From NCBI RefSeq assembly GCF_015207655.1, contig NZ_JADEWN010000004.1, positions 1 to 64,000 on the forward strand: DNA of 64,000 nt, read 5' to 3'. Both the position numbers and the translations under genes were made by a program. Below, one piece after another: positions 34,261-43,802 of this stretch; the first letter of the stretch is position 1, and each line of letters begins with the position of its first letter. The DNA comes from Gloeocapsopsis crepidinum LEGE 06123. GTDB lineage: Bacteria; Cyanobacteriota; Cyanobacteriia; Cyanobacteriales; Chroococcidiopsidaceae. Under the pieces are notes generated by a model. The model saw nothing but the letters and a program-made list of their open reading frames with translations, did no database searches and was not told the origin of the DNA.

Positions 34261-34336
34261 CCCGATCCCCAACCGCAATAAGGTCTTAAAATAGATTGTA
34301 TAGAATTGTATATTTTCTCAAGCAGAGATATATTGT

Positions 34337-35356
34337 ATGGCTCCTGCTGTTTTAATCGAGAATTTAAAGAAACGCTACGGCTCCACTGAAGCTGTCAAAG
34401 ATGTCTCCTTTCAGGTTGAATCAGGAGAAATATTTGGAATTTTAGGTCCAAACGGAGCCGGAAAGACAACAACACTTAGAGTTTTGTGTACTCTGGCAAC
34501 ACCAGATGCGGGAAATATAGCTGTCTCTGGCATCTCAGTCGTTGATAAACCCAGAGAAGTGAGAAAAAAACTCGGCTATGTAGCTCAGGAAGTAGCGCCC
34601 GATAAAATTCTGACAGGGCGCGAATTATTACAACTGCAAGCAGCACTGTATCACCTTCCCAAAGCAGTTGCTAAAGAAAGAATTAAGAATGTTATTGATT
34701 TACTAGGCTTAGAAGAATGGGCAGATAAGCGGACAGGGACATATTCTGGCGGAATCCGCAAGCGTTTAGACCTCGCCGCTGGTTTACTTCATGCACCAGA
34801 CGTTCTCGTTTTAGATGAACCGACGGTAGGGCTTGACATTGAAAGTCGCTTCGTTGTTTGGGATTTCTTGCGCCAAATTCGAGCAGCAGGGACAACAGTA
34901 TTAATGACAAGCCATTATTTAGAAGAAATAGATGCCCTGGCAGATCGCGTCGCTATTATTGATCGCGGCAAAGTTATAGCTGTAGGAACTCCATCAGAAT
35001 TAAAAGATCGCGTTGGTGGCGATCGCATTACCTTACGCATTCGCGAGTTTTCCCCAGAAGAAGAAGCAGAAAAAGCAAAAAACTTACTAGAAAGCTTACC
35101 TTTTGTTCAAGAAGTTATCATTAATAGCGCTCAAGGTAATTCACTTAATTTAGTTGTCACTCCACAAAATGATGCCTTAAGTGCTGTTCAGCGATCGCTA
35201 GACTCTGTGGGTTTACCCGTTTTTGGTATCGCCCAGTCACGCCCTAGCTTAGACGATGTTTATCTCGCTGCGACGGGAAAAACACTCATGGATGCTGAAC
35301 TAGCAGCAGTGGGAAGTCGCGATCTCAAAGCGGAACGCAAGCAAAATATGCGATAA
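34337..35356 (+). CDS. ABC transporter ATP-binding protein (DrrA/ABC-2 type)
   Basis: 339-residue ATPase: Walker A GPNGAGKTTT (~38-47), signature YSGGIRKRLDLA (with an unusual I-R-K instead of M-Q-R), Walker B VLVLDEPTVGLDIESR, H-loop SHYLEEIDALADR, and a C-terminal extension of the DrrA/ABC-2 exporter type ending in a Lys/Glu-rich tail. It forms the motor for the permease encoded 51 bases downstream. The pair follows ctaB in several cyanobacterial genomes as I recall; a role in oxidase assembly or in exporting a heme-related or unrelated substrate is not established. Confidence 0.93.
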   Translation: MAPAVLIENLKKRYGSTEAVKDVSFQVESGEIFGILGPNGAGKTTTLRVLCTLATPDAGNIAVSGISVVDKPREVRKKLGYVAQEVAPDKILTGRELLQLQAALYHLPKAVAKERIKNVIDLLGLEEWADKRTGTYSGGIRKRLDLAAGLLHAPDVLVLDEPTVGLDIESRFVVWDFLRQIRAAGTTVLMTSHYLEEIDALADRVAIIDRGKVIAVGTPSELKDRVGGDRITLRIREFSPEEEAEKAKNLLESLPFVQEVIINSAQGNSLNLVVTPQNDALSAVQRSLDSVGLPVFGIAQSRPSLDDVYLAATGKTLMDAELAAVGSRDLKAERKQNMR

Positions 35357-35407
35357 CTCCTGATTTGTTGGTCACATTAACTTCACAATCCTAAATCTAA
35401 AACTGTT

Positions 35408-36301
35408 ATGAGTGGTACTGTTACACCTCCTAAATTGGACAACTGGCAGCAAATAGCATCCCCCCAACTTAATACGGGTGCTACTCCCAGCTTCTTAAGT
35501 GAAATAGTTCAAGAAACACTTGCTTTGACTCGCCGGTTGTTTATTCAGCTAAAACGACGTCCCTCAACGTTAGTTGCTGGAATCATTCAGCCAGTCATGT
35601 GGCTGATTCTCTTCGGTGCACTGTTTCAAAATGCTCCCCAAGGATTATTTGGCACCAGCCAAAGTTATGCGCAGTTTCTTGGCGCTGGCATTATTGTTTT
35701 TACTGCTTTTGCTGGCGCACTCAATGCCGGATTACCAGTGATGTTTGACCGCGAGTTTGGCTTTTTAAATCGTTTACTCGTCGCACCATTGGCTTCTCGG
35801 TTTTCCATTGTTTTAGCTTCAGCAATTTTTATTATTACTCAAAGTTTACTGCAAGCCGCTGTCATCGTTACCGCAGCAGCCTTCCTTGGTGCGGGACTAC
35901 CTGATATAGCAGGGTTGAGTGTGATTACACTTGTTGTTTTTTTACTTGCTTTAGGTGTAACAGCTTTAAGTTTAGGTTTAGCTTTTGCTTTACCTGGTCA
36001 TATTGAACTAATTGCTGTTATTTTTGTAACAAACTTGCCATTGTTGTTTGCAAGCACTGCCTTAGCTCCTTTATCATTCATGCCTAAGTGGCTACAAGTT
36101 GTGGCAACCTTAAATCCGCTCAGTTATGCGATTGAACCAATTCGCTATCTTTACACTCATAGCAATTGGCACTTCAGCAGTGTCGTTATGCAAGCACCTT
36201 GGGGAACAATTACTTTTGGTGGAGCGTTGCTAGTATTAGTTGGCTTTAGCCTTGTTGCTTTACTTAGCATTCAACCACTATTGCGCAAGTCACTTGCGTA
36301 A
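35408..36301 (+). CDS. ABC-2 type permease
   Basis: 297-residue membrane subunit with six predicted helices after an N-terminal cytoplasmic stretch (~1-40). Typical ABC-2 landmarks are LKRRPSTLVAGIIQPVMWLI, FDREFGFLNRLLVAPLASR (the cytoplasmic coupling loop), FVTNLPLLFASTALAPLSFMP and LNPLSYAIEPIRYLY. It should assemble as a dimer with the ATPase encoded directly upstream to export a lipophilic or peptide-like substrate. ATG at 35408. A small secreted protein is encoded 39 bases further on. Confidence 0.93.
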   Translation: MSGTVTPPKLDNWQQIASPQLNTGATPSFLSEIVQETLALTRRLFIQLKRRPSTLVAGIIQPVMWLILFGALFQNAPQGLFGTSQSYAQFLGAGIIVFTAFAGALNAGLPVMFDREFGFLNRLLVAPLASRFSIVLASAIFIITQSLLQAAVIVTAAAFLGAGLPDIAGLSVITLVVFLLALGVTALSLGLAFALPGHIELIAVIFVTNLPLLFASTALAPLSFMPKWLQVVATLNPLSYAIEPIRYLYTHSNWHFSSVVMQAPWGTITFGGALLVLVGFSLVALLSIQPLLRKSLA

Positions 36302-36339
36302 GATATAAGCATCACAACAGTATTTACCCAATCAATACT

Positions 36340-36720
36340 ATGAAAATACCGCGGATCTTATTTGCTCAAATTATGTTAGGTACAGTAGCTGGAGTTGGTC
36401 TAGCATGGCTACTTCCTAAACCTAGTTTGGCTCAAGCAACGAATAGTGCCGATCCCCAAGAAATTTTTAGAACAGAACGCAATAGCGATCCATTTTCTAG
36501 CCAGAATACAAATGATTCATGGGGGATGTTTGACTTAATTCATCGCGCTCAACTAGGAACTATGCGCGATCCATACGAATATGCTAACGAACAAAATCAG
36601 AACATCAATTCAGCAGCATCAGCATTCCGCGAAAGGCAAAGGCAGCTAATGCAACAACCTAGCCAACAGCCAGTTGCTCCAGCTAATTCAGTGCCGCCAA
36701 CAATTCGCTTAGAAAATTAA
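36340..36720 (+). CDS. Small exported protein, unknown function
   Basis: 126 residues. A signal peptide (LFAQIMLGTVAGVGLAWLLP, residues ~7-26, cleavage likely after SLA at ~32) precedes a hydrophilic Asn/Gln/Ser-rich mature part with a conserved-looking WGMFDLIHRAQLGTMRDP and a Gln/Pro-rich tail (QQPSQQPVAPANSVPP). No family recognised. It ends a run ctaA-ctaB-ABC-ABC; a link with the transporter or oxidase assembly is suggested only by position. Confidence 0.7.
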   Translation: MKIPRILFAQIMLGTVAGVGLAWLLPKPSLAQATNSADPQEIFRTERNSDPFSSQNTNDSWGMFDLIHRAQLGTMRDPYEYANEQNQNINSAASAFRERQRQLMQQPSQQPVAPANSVPPTIRLEN

Positions 36721-36742
36721 AATTCAAACAGCACTTTTGAGA

Positions 36743-36772
36743 AGCCACAAAGCACGAAACATCTTTGTGGCT
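36743..36772. terminator. Bidirectional terminator
   Basis: A 10-bp perfect stem AGCCACAAAG / CTTTGTGGCT with a 10-base loop, 22 bases after the exported-protein stop and about 20 bases past the stop of the convergent peroxiredoxin gene. It is followed by AATATTTTTAC on the plus strand, so it likely ends both transcripts. Confidence 0.7.
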
Positions 36773-36791
36773 AATATTTTTACGTACAGAC

Positions 36792-37229
36792 TTAAAGTCC
36801 TAGTGCAGTGAGAACATCGCTTGCATGAGTTGCCGTGTTCACCGCACTGTCTATATGAGCGATTTTACCCTGAGGATCGATGACATAAGTGACGCGCTTA
36901 GCATAGCCACCACCGTCTACATCATAAGCTTTAATAATTGATCCGTCCGTATCTGCTAGCAACGGAAAATTCAAATTATACTTCTGCGTAAATTGCTGGT
37001 GGGAAGCTTCGTCATCTTTGCTTACGCCCAAAACAACAATATCTTTGTTTTGATAATCGGGTTGGGCATCGCGAAAGCTACAAGCTTGTTTAGTACATCC
37101 AGGGGTGTCGTCTTTGGGATAGAAGTACAAAACAACCGTTTTACCTGCAAAGTCAGATAGCGAGACAGTGTTGCCATTTGTATCTTTGGCGGTAAAAGTA
37201 GGAGCATCAGTACCAACTGCTAAAGTCAT
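36792..37229 (-). CDS. bcp: Thioredoxin-dependent peroxiredoxin (BCP/PrxQ)
   Basis: Reduces hydrogen peroxide and alkyl hydroperoxides using thioredoxin. 145 residues with the PrxQ motif YFYPKDDTPGCTKQACSFRD, holding peroxidatic Cys45 and resolving Cys50, the Arg in RVTYVIDPQGKI, and FTAKDTNGNTVSLSDFAGK at the start. Complete length. ATG at 37229. Minus strand, sharing a terminator with the exported-protein gene. Confidence 0.95.
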   Translation of the reverse strand: MTLAVGTDAPTFTAKDTNGNTVSLSDFAGKTVVLYFYPKDDTPGCTKQACSFRDAQPDYQNKDIVVLGVSKDDEASHQQFTQKYNLNFPLLADTDGSIIKAYDVDGGGYAKRVTYVIDPQGKIAHIDSAVNTATHASDVLTALGL

Positions 37230-37677
37230 ACTTGCATCTCTCTAGTTCTAAGGTTAATTGCTGATCTATTTATCAAAATTATTCTATCGCTTAATCTATC
37301 TACACATTACAGCGATCGCAACCTGATGTGCTTAGTATTACGTAATTGTACTTAACCTTTAGAAATTTAGTGGTTTTCTTTTAGCTGTAAAAACTATCTG
37401 ATTTATTTAATTTAAGAAAAGACTTAATACATAAATGACATTACTGGAAGCAATTAAGTGATTATTAAGGCACGATGAACAAGATTGTTAAAAACATCTA
37501 GCTATATAAATTAACCGTGAAAATGCTGAGACCACTCTAGGCAAAGAAGCTCTTTATAGTTAACTTGATAACTAGTTAACTGGTGAAATTACGTAGTTTT
37601 GGATAGGTTTTGGTTCTACCAAAATACTTACTAAGACACAATTTGACCTACTACATTAGGCTCAGGTTTTCTCAAGA
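37230..37677. other. 448-bp intergenic region upstream of the polysaccharide cluster
   Basis: No ORF. An inverted repeat AGTTAAC (37558-37564) / GTTAACT (37575-37581) with a ten-base gap lies about 100 bases before the first glycosyltransferase and could be an operator. The 5' part should contain the bcp promoter on the minus strand; a HIP1-like site is near 37314. Confidence 0.45.
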
Positions 37678-38694
37678 ATGCCTTCCTCTAACAAAAACTT
37701 GTCAGTCTCAGTCATTATTCCAGTACACAACGGAGGAGAGAGCTTCCGGCGTTGCTTGTCTAGCATAGCGGCTGCTGTTCCTCCACCCCATGAAGTTATT
37801 GTTGTAGCTGATGGAGATACTGATGGCTCTTGGTGCGTAGCACAAGAATATTACACCACAGTACTGAGAATACCTGTATGTAGTGGACCAGCACAAGCAC
37901 GTAACTTAGGTGCGCGGACTGCTACGGGTGATATATTATTCTTCGTAGATGCCGATGTCACAATTTATCCTGATACAATTCGCCAGGTGGCGATCGCCTT
38001 TAGTTGCGAACCAGAAGTGGCAGCAATGATTGGTTCATATGATGATGCACCAGGTGCTAAAAATTTTCTGTCGCAGTACAAAAATCTCTTGCATCACTAT
38101 GTTCATCAAACTGCGTGTGAGGAGGCTTCAACTTTCTGGGGGGCTTGTGGTGCAATTCGCCGTGAAGTTTTTTTTGCAGTAGGTGGTTTTGATAATCGTT
38201 ACCGACGTCCCACAATTGAAGATATTGAACTAGGCTATCGATTAAAGCAAGCTGGCTACACCATTAAACTTTGTAAATCACTACAGGTTAAACATTTAAA
38301 ACACTGGGGAGTTATTTCCTTACTACGAGCAGACTTTTTCTATCGCGCGCTTCCTTGGACAGAGTTAATTTTACGCGATCGCCAACCTCTCAACGATTTG
38401 AACTTACAACTTTTGAGCCGTCTGAGTGTTATTTCAATATTTGCATTATTAGGTGCAGCAATTGCTAGTTTGTGGTGGACAGCTTTGCTGGGTGGTGTTG
38501 TTGTATTCAGCGGAGTACTGCTAGTACTTAATGCTCCAGTGTATAGCTTTTTTGTGCGTCAACGTGGCTGGTGGTTTGCACTGCGAGTCATTCCTTGGCA
38601 TTGGCTTTACTATTTTTACTGCGGTTTAGCGTACGCTATTGGGACAAGTCGCCATTATTGGCGTCAAAAGAAGCAACTTGCTTTTGGCAATTAA
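37678..38694 (+). CDS. Family-2 glycosyltransferase
   Basis: 338 residues, GT-A fold. Nucleotide-sugar-binding elements: VSVIIPVHNGGESFRRCLSS (~10-29), VVADGDTDGSW, and the DXD-type FFVDADV; a later acceptor region has GGFDNRYRRPTIEDIELGYR with the typical (E/D)D. Two C-terminal hydrophobic helices (LSVISIFALLGAAIASLWW and a second one) anchor it in the membrane. First gene of the polysaccharide cluster; the sugar transferred is unknown. Confidence 0.9.
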   Translation: MPSSNKNLSVSVIIPVHNGGESFRRCLSSIAAAVPPPHEVIVVADGDTDGSWCVAQEYYTTVLRIPVCSGPAQARNLGARTATGDILFFVDADVTIYPDTIRQVAIAFSCEPEVAAMIGSYDDAPGAKNFLSQYKNLLHHYVHQTACEEASTFWGACGAIRREVFFAVGGFDNRYRRPTIEDIELGYRLKQAGYTIKLCKSLQVKHLKHWGVISLLRADFFYRALPWTELILRDRQPLNDLNLQLLSRLSVISIFALLGAAIASLWWTALLGGVVVFSGVLLVLNAPVYSFFVRQRGWWFALRVIPWHWLYYFYCGLAYAIGTSRHYWRQKKQLAFGN

Positions 38695-38841
38695 CTTTTA
38701 GCGAACCTAACACACCAGAAAGCTTGTGGTTTAGCAACCGTAGAGTAGCTACTTGTTTTTGCGTTAGTAGCGATCGCTGCATATGAGCTTATTTAAAAGT
38801 TTTCCTAACTAATTAAAGAATTTCCTCACGGAGTTATATTT

Positions 38842-40296
38842 ATGCATTCTCCTGTAGTCATTATCGGTGCAGGTCCAGCTGGTCTTACAGCTGCATATGA
38901 ACTTGTCAAAAATGGTGTTGAGCCGACTGTTTTTGAAAAAGGCGACAAAGTTGGTGGAATCTCGCGTACAGAAACTTACAAAAGTTATCACTTTGATATT
39001 GGCGGACATCGCTTTTTTACCAAAGTGGAAGAAGTACAACAACTATGGCTAGAAGTTCTTGGCGATGAGTTTATTAAAGTTCCCCGATTATCACGAATTT
39101 ACTATAAAGGTAAATATTATAATTATCCATTAAGCTTATTTAATACTTTAACTAATTTAGGTATTTTTGAAAGCTTTTTGATTTTACTTAGCTACCTCAA
39201 AGTGAAATGGCAGCCTAATCCTATAGAAGAAAATTTAGAACAGTGGGTCATTAACCGCTTTGGCGAACGACTTTATAAAACATTTTTTAAAACTTACACT
39301 GAAAAAGTTTGGGGAATTCCCTGTAACGAAATTCAAGCAGAATGGGCGGCGCAGCGCATTAAGGGATTGTCACTCAAAAAAGCAGTTACAAATGCTTTAT
39401 TTGGAACGAATAATACTAAAACCTTAATTAAAGAATTTGACTACCCTGTTCTTGGTCCAGGAATGATGTGGCAAAAGTTTCAAACAGCAGTGGAAGATAG
39501 AGGCGGTCAAGTACATCTTAATAGTGGTGTTGTTCGTTTAGAGCGTAATGATAAGCGAATTGAGCGTGTAGTTGTTCAACAAGATGGCAAACTTATCAGT
39601 GTCGCGGCAGATTATTTTATTTCCAGTATGCCGATCGCAACATTAATTCATCGCCTCGATCCTCTACCACCAGATGAAGTCTTACAAGCTGCTAGAAAGC
39701 TGAATTATCGAGATTTCTTAATTGTAGCACTTGTGGTTAATCGCGAACATTTATTCCCAGATAACTGGATTTATATTCATAGCTCAGAAGTTAAAGTAGG
39801 ACGCATTCAAAACTTCAAAAATTGGAGTGCAGCAATGGTTCCTGACTCAACCAAAACTTGTTTGGGAATGGAATATTTCTGTACAAAAGGTGATGGTATT
39901 TGGACAATGTCTGATACCGAATTACTAGATTTAGCAACAAGTGAACTTGATAAGTTAGGTTTAGCAGATGCTATTGATGTAGAAGATGGAGTTGTCATTC
40001 GTCAACCTAAAGCCTATCCAGTTTACGACCATGAATACCGCCGTCATCTCACAGTCATTCAGGACTATTTAGCAACGTTTGAGAACTTACAAACAACTGG
40101 TCGCAATGGAATGCATCGTTACAACAATCAAGATCACTCGATGTTAACAGGATGGTTAGCTGCTAAAAATATTCTGGGTGAAGAACACAATTTGTGGGAA
40201 GTTAACACTGAACGTTCTTATCACGAAGAATTCATGACAACATCGAAGCCAAGTAGAGTATCTAATAATTTACAGCCTGACCTTGCTCTACGGTGA
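38842..40296 (+). CDS. FAD/NAD(P)-dependent oxidoreductase, UDP-galactopyranose-mutase-like
   Basis: 484 residues. N-terminal FAD motif VVIIGAGPAGLTAAYELVKN, VFEKGDKVGGISRT and YHFDIGGHRFFTK are hallmark sequences of flavoproteins related to UDP-galactopyranose mutase and protoporphyrinogen oxidase. LGPGMMWQKFQTAVEDRGG is the conserved core; the C-terminus has the block MHRYNNQDHSMLTGWLAAKN. Inside a glycosyltransferase cluster, a role in making or modifying an unusual sugar nucleotide is most plausible. ATG at 38842 is preceded by ACGGAG. Confidence 0.85.
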   Translation: MHSPVVIIGAGPAGLTAAYELVKNGVEPTVFEKGDKVGGISRTETYKSYHFDIGGHRFFTKVEEVQQLWLEVLGDEFIKVPRLSRIYYKGKYYNYPLSLFNTLTNLGIFESFLILLSYLKVKWQPNPIEENLEQWVINRFGERLYKTFFKTYTEKVWGIPCNEIQAEWAAQRIKGLSLKKAVTNALFGTNNTKTLIKEFDYPVLGPGMMWQKFQTAVEDRGGQVHLNSGVVRLERNDKRIERVVVQQDGKLISVAADYFISSMPIATLIHRLDPLPPDEVLQAARKLNYRDFLIVALVVNREHLFPDNWIYIHSSEVKVGRIQNFKNWSAAMVPDSTKTCLGMEYFCTKGDGIWTMSDTELLDLATSELDKLGLADAIDVEDGVVIRQPKAYPVYDHEYRRHLTVIQDYLATFENLQTTGRNGMHRYNNQDHSMLTGWLAAKNILGEEHNLWEVNTERSYHEEFMTTSKPSRVSNNLQPDLALR

Positions 40297-40444
40297 TTAT
40301 TTTTTATTAAGGTTTAAATATGAAAAAGCTACTGTTTTTTAGATATGAGTTTTCTATTATTTAATAGTAGCCTCTTTCTTTCTAATTAACACCTAAAAAT
40401 TTCTCTGTAATATTGAAGCAAGACTTGGGGTTGATTTATACAGT

Positions 40445-41392
40445 ATGAATAGCTATACATCTGTAAAAAGCGATCGAGCTTATATGTTGTTTGTTTCTAT
40501 AGTCATTCCAGTCTTCAATGACGCTAAGCGGTTAAAACTCTGCTTAAATGCTTTAGAAAATCAAACTTACCCCAAGCATTTGTATGAAGTTATTGTTGTT
40601 GATAATGGTTCAAATAAAGAACAGAATATATCTGGTTTAGTTACTCAATTTGAACAAGTACGAATTACTGATGAAAGTTCACCAGGTTCTTATGCTGCCC
40701 GTAATAAGGGAATATCTATAGCAAAGGGAGAAATTGTTGCATTTACAGATGCAGACTGTATTCCTACTATAAATTGGATAGAAAATGGTGTAAAAAATTT
40801 ATTACATACTCCTAATTGTGGCTTAGTTGCGGGGAAGATAGACATTTTTTTCAAAGATCCTAATCATCTATCAGTAGTAGAACTGTATGAAAGCATCATG
40901 GCTCTACCACAAATGGAGTTTTTAAAAAAACATAATTATGGTGCTACAGCTAATGTTTTTACTTTGAAAAGTGTCATAGATAAAGTAGGTTTTTTTGATG
41001 CAAATTTAAAGTCTAGTGGAGATGTTGAATGGGGACAGCGTGTAGCTGCTTACGGTTATGGACAAATTTATGCAGAAGATACTTGTGTTGCGCATCCTGC
41101 AAGACATTCTTTCCAAGATTTATATAAAAAGACTGTGCGTTATGCAGGAGGAAGCTATGACTTACAAATTAAAAGATCTAAATCAGCTTGGGAGAGAAAT
41201 AAAAAATTTATTATTAGTGTGATTCAGGATTTAATACCACCTTTAATTTTTACTTGTAATGTCTTTCTAGACTCACGCTTAAAAAACTTTAGGCAAAAAA
41301 GTCAGGTTTCTTTAGTAATGTTCTTTATAAGATATATAAGTGTATGGGAAAAAATGCGCTTAAAATTTGGTGGTTACTCTACTAGAGAATAA
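40445..41392 (+). CDS. Family-2 glycosyltransferase
   Basis: 315 residues, GT-A fold. Motifs: VSIVIPVFNDAKRLKLCLNA (~17-36), VIVVDNGSN, and AFTDADCIPTINWIE with the DXD element; GFFDANLKSSGDVEWGQRVA is the acceptor-side motif with the catalytic-base-type acidic residues. A basic, hydrophobic tail may attach to the membrane. Three of five nearby genes are of this type, so order of action cannot be read. A second in-frame Met lies 13 residues in; either could be used. Confidence 0.9.
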   Translation: MNSYTSVKSDRAYMLFVSIVIPVFNDAKRLKLCLNALENQTYPKHLYEVIVVDNGSNKEQNISGLVTQFEQVRITDESSPGSYAARNKGISIAKGEIVAFTDADCIPTINWIENGVKNLLHTPNCGLVAGKIDIFFKDPNHLSVVELYESIMALPQMEFLKKHNYGATANVFTLKSVIDKVGFFDANLKSSGDVEWGQRVAAYGYGQIYAEDTCVAHPARHSFQDLYKKTVRYAGGSYDLQIKRSKSAWERNKKFIISVIQDLIPPLIFTCNVFLDSRLKNFRQKSQVSLVMFFIRYISVWEKMRLKFGGYSTRE

Positions 41393-41424
41393 ATAATTAA
41401 ATTTTGAAAAAGTCTTATGTTGTC

Positions 41425-42657
41425 ATGAACATTGCTTTTATAGTACGCAGTTTTCCTGTTTTATCAGAAACCTTTATTATTAATCAAATAACAGGCTTGA
41501 TTGATCGAGGATACAAAGTAGATGTATATGCTGAAGAACAAGGTGATATTCATAATGTGCATCCTGATGTCCTTAAATATCGTCTTCTTGACTACACTTA
41601 CTATATGCCCTCAATTTCACCTAACTTATTGACACGTTTGCGGGATGGCATAAAAATTTTAACTACTAATTTTTGGCAAGATCCAAAAAAAATTGGTCAA
41701 TCTCTTAATATTCTAAAATATGGTAGTCCTGCACTTTCTTTATGGTTACTATATACAGCTATTCCCCAATTTAAGAAACAATACGATATTATTCATTGTC
41801 AGTTTGGTACTTCCTGTTTTCGAGGAATGGCATTTCAAACTATGAATGCACCTAATGCAAAGCTGCTTACTATATTCCGTGGTGATGATATTAGTCGATT
41901 CGTTAAAGAAAAAGGCGATCGCATTTATAATCAACTTTTTGAAACTGGAGATTTTTTTCTAGCTAACTGTGAATATTTTAAAAGCCGTGTTATCCAATTG
42001 GGCTGTGACAAAAGTAAAATTAAAGTGCATCGCTCTGGGCTTGACTGTAATAAATTTGCCTTTACTCCTCGTTACTTTCCTGCTGATGAAAGAGTAAAAA
42101 TAGTTACTACAGGAAGGTTAGTAGAAAAGAAGGGAATAGAATATAGCATTCGTGCTTTTAATAAAGTAGCTAAAACTCATCCTAATCTTGAGTACAATAT
42201 TATTGGTGATGGACCATTAAGAGAACATCTACAACAACTAATTCAAGAACTAGGTGATAGTCAAAAAATTAACTTGCTAGGTTGGAAAAACGAAGAAGAA
42301 ATTATTAAAATTCTTAATCAATCTCATATTTTTGTTGCACCTAGTGTCACTGCTGCTGATGGAAATCAAGATGCTCCTGTTAATGTTTTAAAAGAAGCAA
42401 TGGCACTCGGATTACCTGTTATTAGTACTTATCATGGTGGTATTCCAGAGCTTGTAGAAGATAGTATTTCTGGGTTCCTCGTTTCTGAAAAAGATGCAGA
42501 TGCTTTGGCAGAAAAATTAAATTATTTAATAGAACATCCTGACCTATGGGAAAAAATGGGTAGAGCAGGTCGTCATTGTGTAGAAAATTACTATAATTTG
42601 GACAACTTAAATAATCAGCTAGTGCAGATTTATCAACAACTATTAAATACGGTTTAA
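41425..42657 (+). CDS. Family-4 glycosyltransferase
   Basis: 410 residues from ATG at 41425; an upstream in-frame TTG at 41404 would add seven residues before the canonical MNIAFIVRSFPVLSETFI, which contains the typical GT4 opening. Rossmann-like GT-B fold with KIVTTGRLVEKKGIEYSIRA, YNIIGDGPLREHLQQL, VAPSVTAADGNQDAPVNV and the catalytic-site EAMALGLPVISTYHGGIPEL. A retaining enzyme that transfers hexoses from sugar nucleotides. Its sugar and acceptor are unknown. Only the GT4 member of the cluster. Confidence 0.93.
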   Translation: MNIAFIVRSFPVLSETFIINQITGLIDRGYKVDVYAEEQGDIHNVHPDVLKYRLLDYTYYMPSISPNLLTRLRDGIKILTTNFWQDPKKIGQSLNILKYGSPALSLWLLYTAIPQFKKQYDIIHCQFGTSCFRGMAFQTMNAPNAKLLTIFRGDDISRFVKEKGDRIYNQLFETGDFFLANCEYFKSRVIQLGCDKSKIKVHRSGLDCNKFAFTPRYFPADERVKIVTTGRLVEKKGIEYSIRAFNKVAKTHPNLEYNIIGDGPLREHLQQLIQELGDSQKINLLGWKNEEEIIKILNQSHIFVAPSVTAADGNQDAPVNVLKEAMALGLPVISTYHGGIPELVEDSISGFLVSEKDADALAEKLNYLIEHPDLWEKMGRAGRHCVENYYNLDNLNNQLVQIYQQLLNTV

Positions 42658-42757
42658 GAGATTCATTAGAAATGAAATCTGTAAATGTTATTAATAAAAA
42701 AATATTATATTCCTTAAACATATTCTGCGGTTTTTGAATAATTAATGGCTAGTAATT

Positions 42758-43801
42758 ATGAATTTATTACCAATGGAAAAACAAGTAACGCTTGTTATCG
42801 TGCCTCGCGAACGTTTCAGTTATACTCGTGAGTCGATAGAAAGTATTTACGAACACACAAAAATTCCTTTTCATGTAGTCTATGTAGATGGAAATTCTCC
42901 TCCTGCTGTGCAACGTCATCTTCAACAACAAGCACAAGATAAAGGATGGGAACTGATTCGGACGGAGTATTATCTTTCTCCTAATCAAGCAAGAAATCTT
43001 GGGCTGGCGCGAGTAAAAACGCAGTACGTTATCTTTGTTGACAATGATGTTATTGTTTCACCTGGATGGTTAAGTGCATTGGTACAATGTGCCGATCAAA
43101 CTCAGGCTACAGTTGTTGGACCTTTAGTTTGTCAAGATCGCCCAGTACATGAAGTTGTGCATTGTGCTGGAGGCGAAAACCACATTTGGATAGATAACAC
43201 AGGCGATCGCACGCGACGGCGTTTGCGCGAGAAAATGTACAAACAAGGACAGCGAGTTGCAAACGTACAGAATTCACTACAACGTCAACAAACTGAACTT
43301 GCAGAATTTCACTGCGTATTAGTGCGTACCGAAATTTTTCAACGCATTGGTTTTCTAGATGAAGCCATGCTTAACACTAAAGAACACTTAGATTTTTGCA
43401 TGAGTGTCATGCAAGCAGGAGGCACAGTATACTTTGAGCCTACTTCTATTGTGACTTACGTACCAGGACCACCTTTGGTATTAAGCGATCTTCATTACTA
43501 TATACTGCGCTGGAGCGATGCTTGGACGCTTTCTAGTCTTCACCACTTCCGTGACAAGTGGAATCTAGCAGAAGATGGTTACTTCCAGACTAAGTATAAA
43601 AAAGTTGGCTGGAGACGTAAAGCAACCATTGTTAACCCAATAACTCGCTTTCTAACTTTTGGACTCAGTACTCGTTTATTCGATCCAATTTTCATTCCTT
43701 TAGACAAGGCGATCAATCACTACCTAACTAAACGCCATACTCAAACTCAGCTTTACAACAAGCCTCAATTACAAACAAATATATCTGAACGATCTGATTA
43801 A
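42758..43801 (+). CDS. Family-2 glycosyltransferase
   Basis: 347 residues with a GT-A domain: VTLVIVPRERFSYTRESIES, the DG in VVYVDGNSPP, and the DXD-like VIFVDNDVIVSPGWLSALVQ (~90-109). The acceptor-side block reads GFLDEAMLNTKEHLDFCM. Its stop is one base before the start of the Wzm-like permease, so the two genes are translationally close and surely cotranscribed. The C-terminal part (~280-347) is basic with no clear helix. Confidence 0.88.
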   Translation: MNLLPMEKQVTLVIVPRERFSYTRESIESIYEHTKIPFHVVYVDGNSPPAVQRHLQQQAQDKGWELIRTEYYLSPNQARNLGLARVKTQYVIFVDNDVIVSPGWLSALVQCADQTQATVVGPLVCQDRPVHEVVHCAGGENHIWIDNTGDRTRRRLREKMYKQGQRVANVQNSLQRQQTELAEFHCVLVRTEIFQRIGFLDEAMLNTKEHLDFCMSVMQAGGTVYFEPTSIVTYVPGPPLVLSDLHYYILRWSDAWTLSSLHHFRDKWNLAEDGYFQTKYKKVGWRRKATIVNPITRFLTFGLSTRLFDPIFIPLDKAINHYLTKRHTQTQLYNKPQLQTNISERSD

Positions 43802-43802
43802 T

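Noticed and set aside
37520-37560. CTGAGACCACTC resembling part of a TPP riboswitch
   Set aside because: The second conserved half is absent and the gene downstream is a glycosyltransferase, not thiamine-related.
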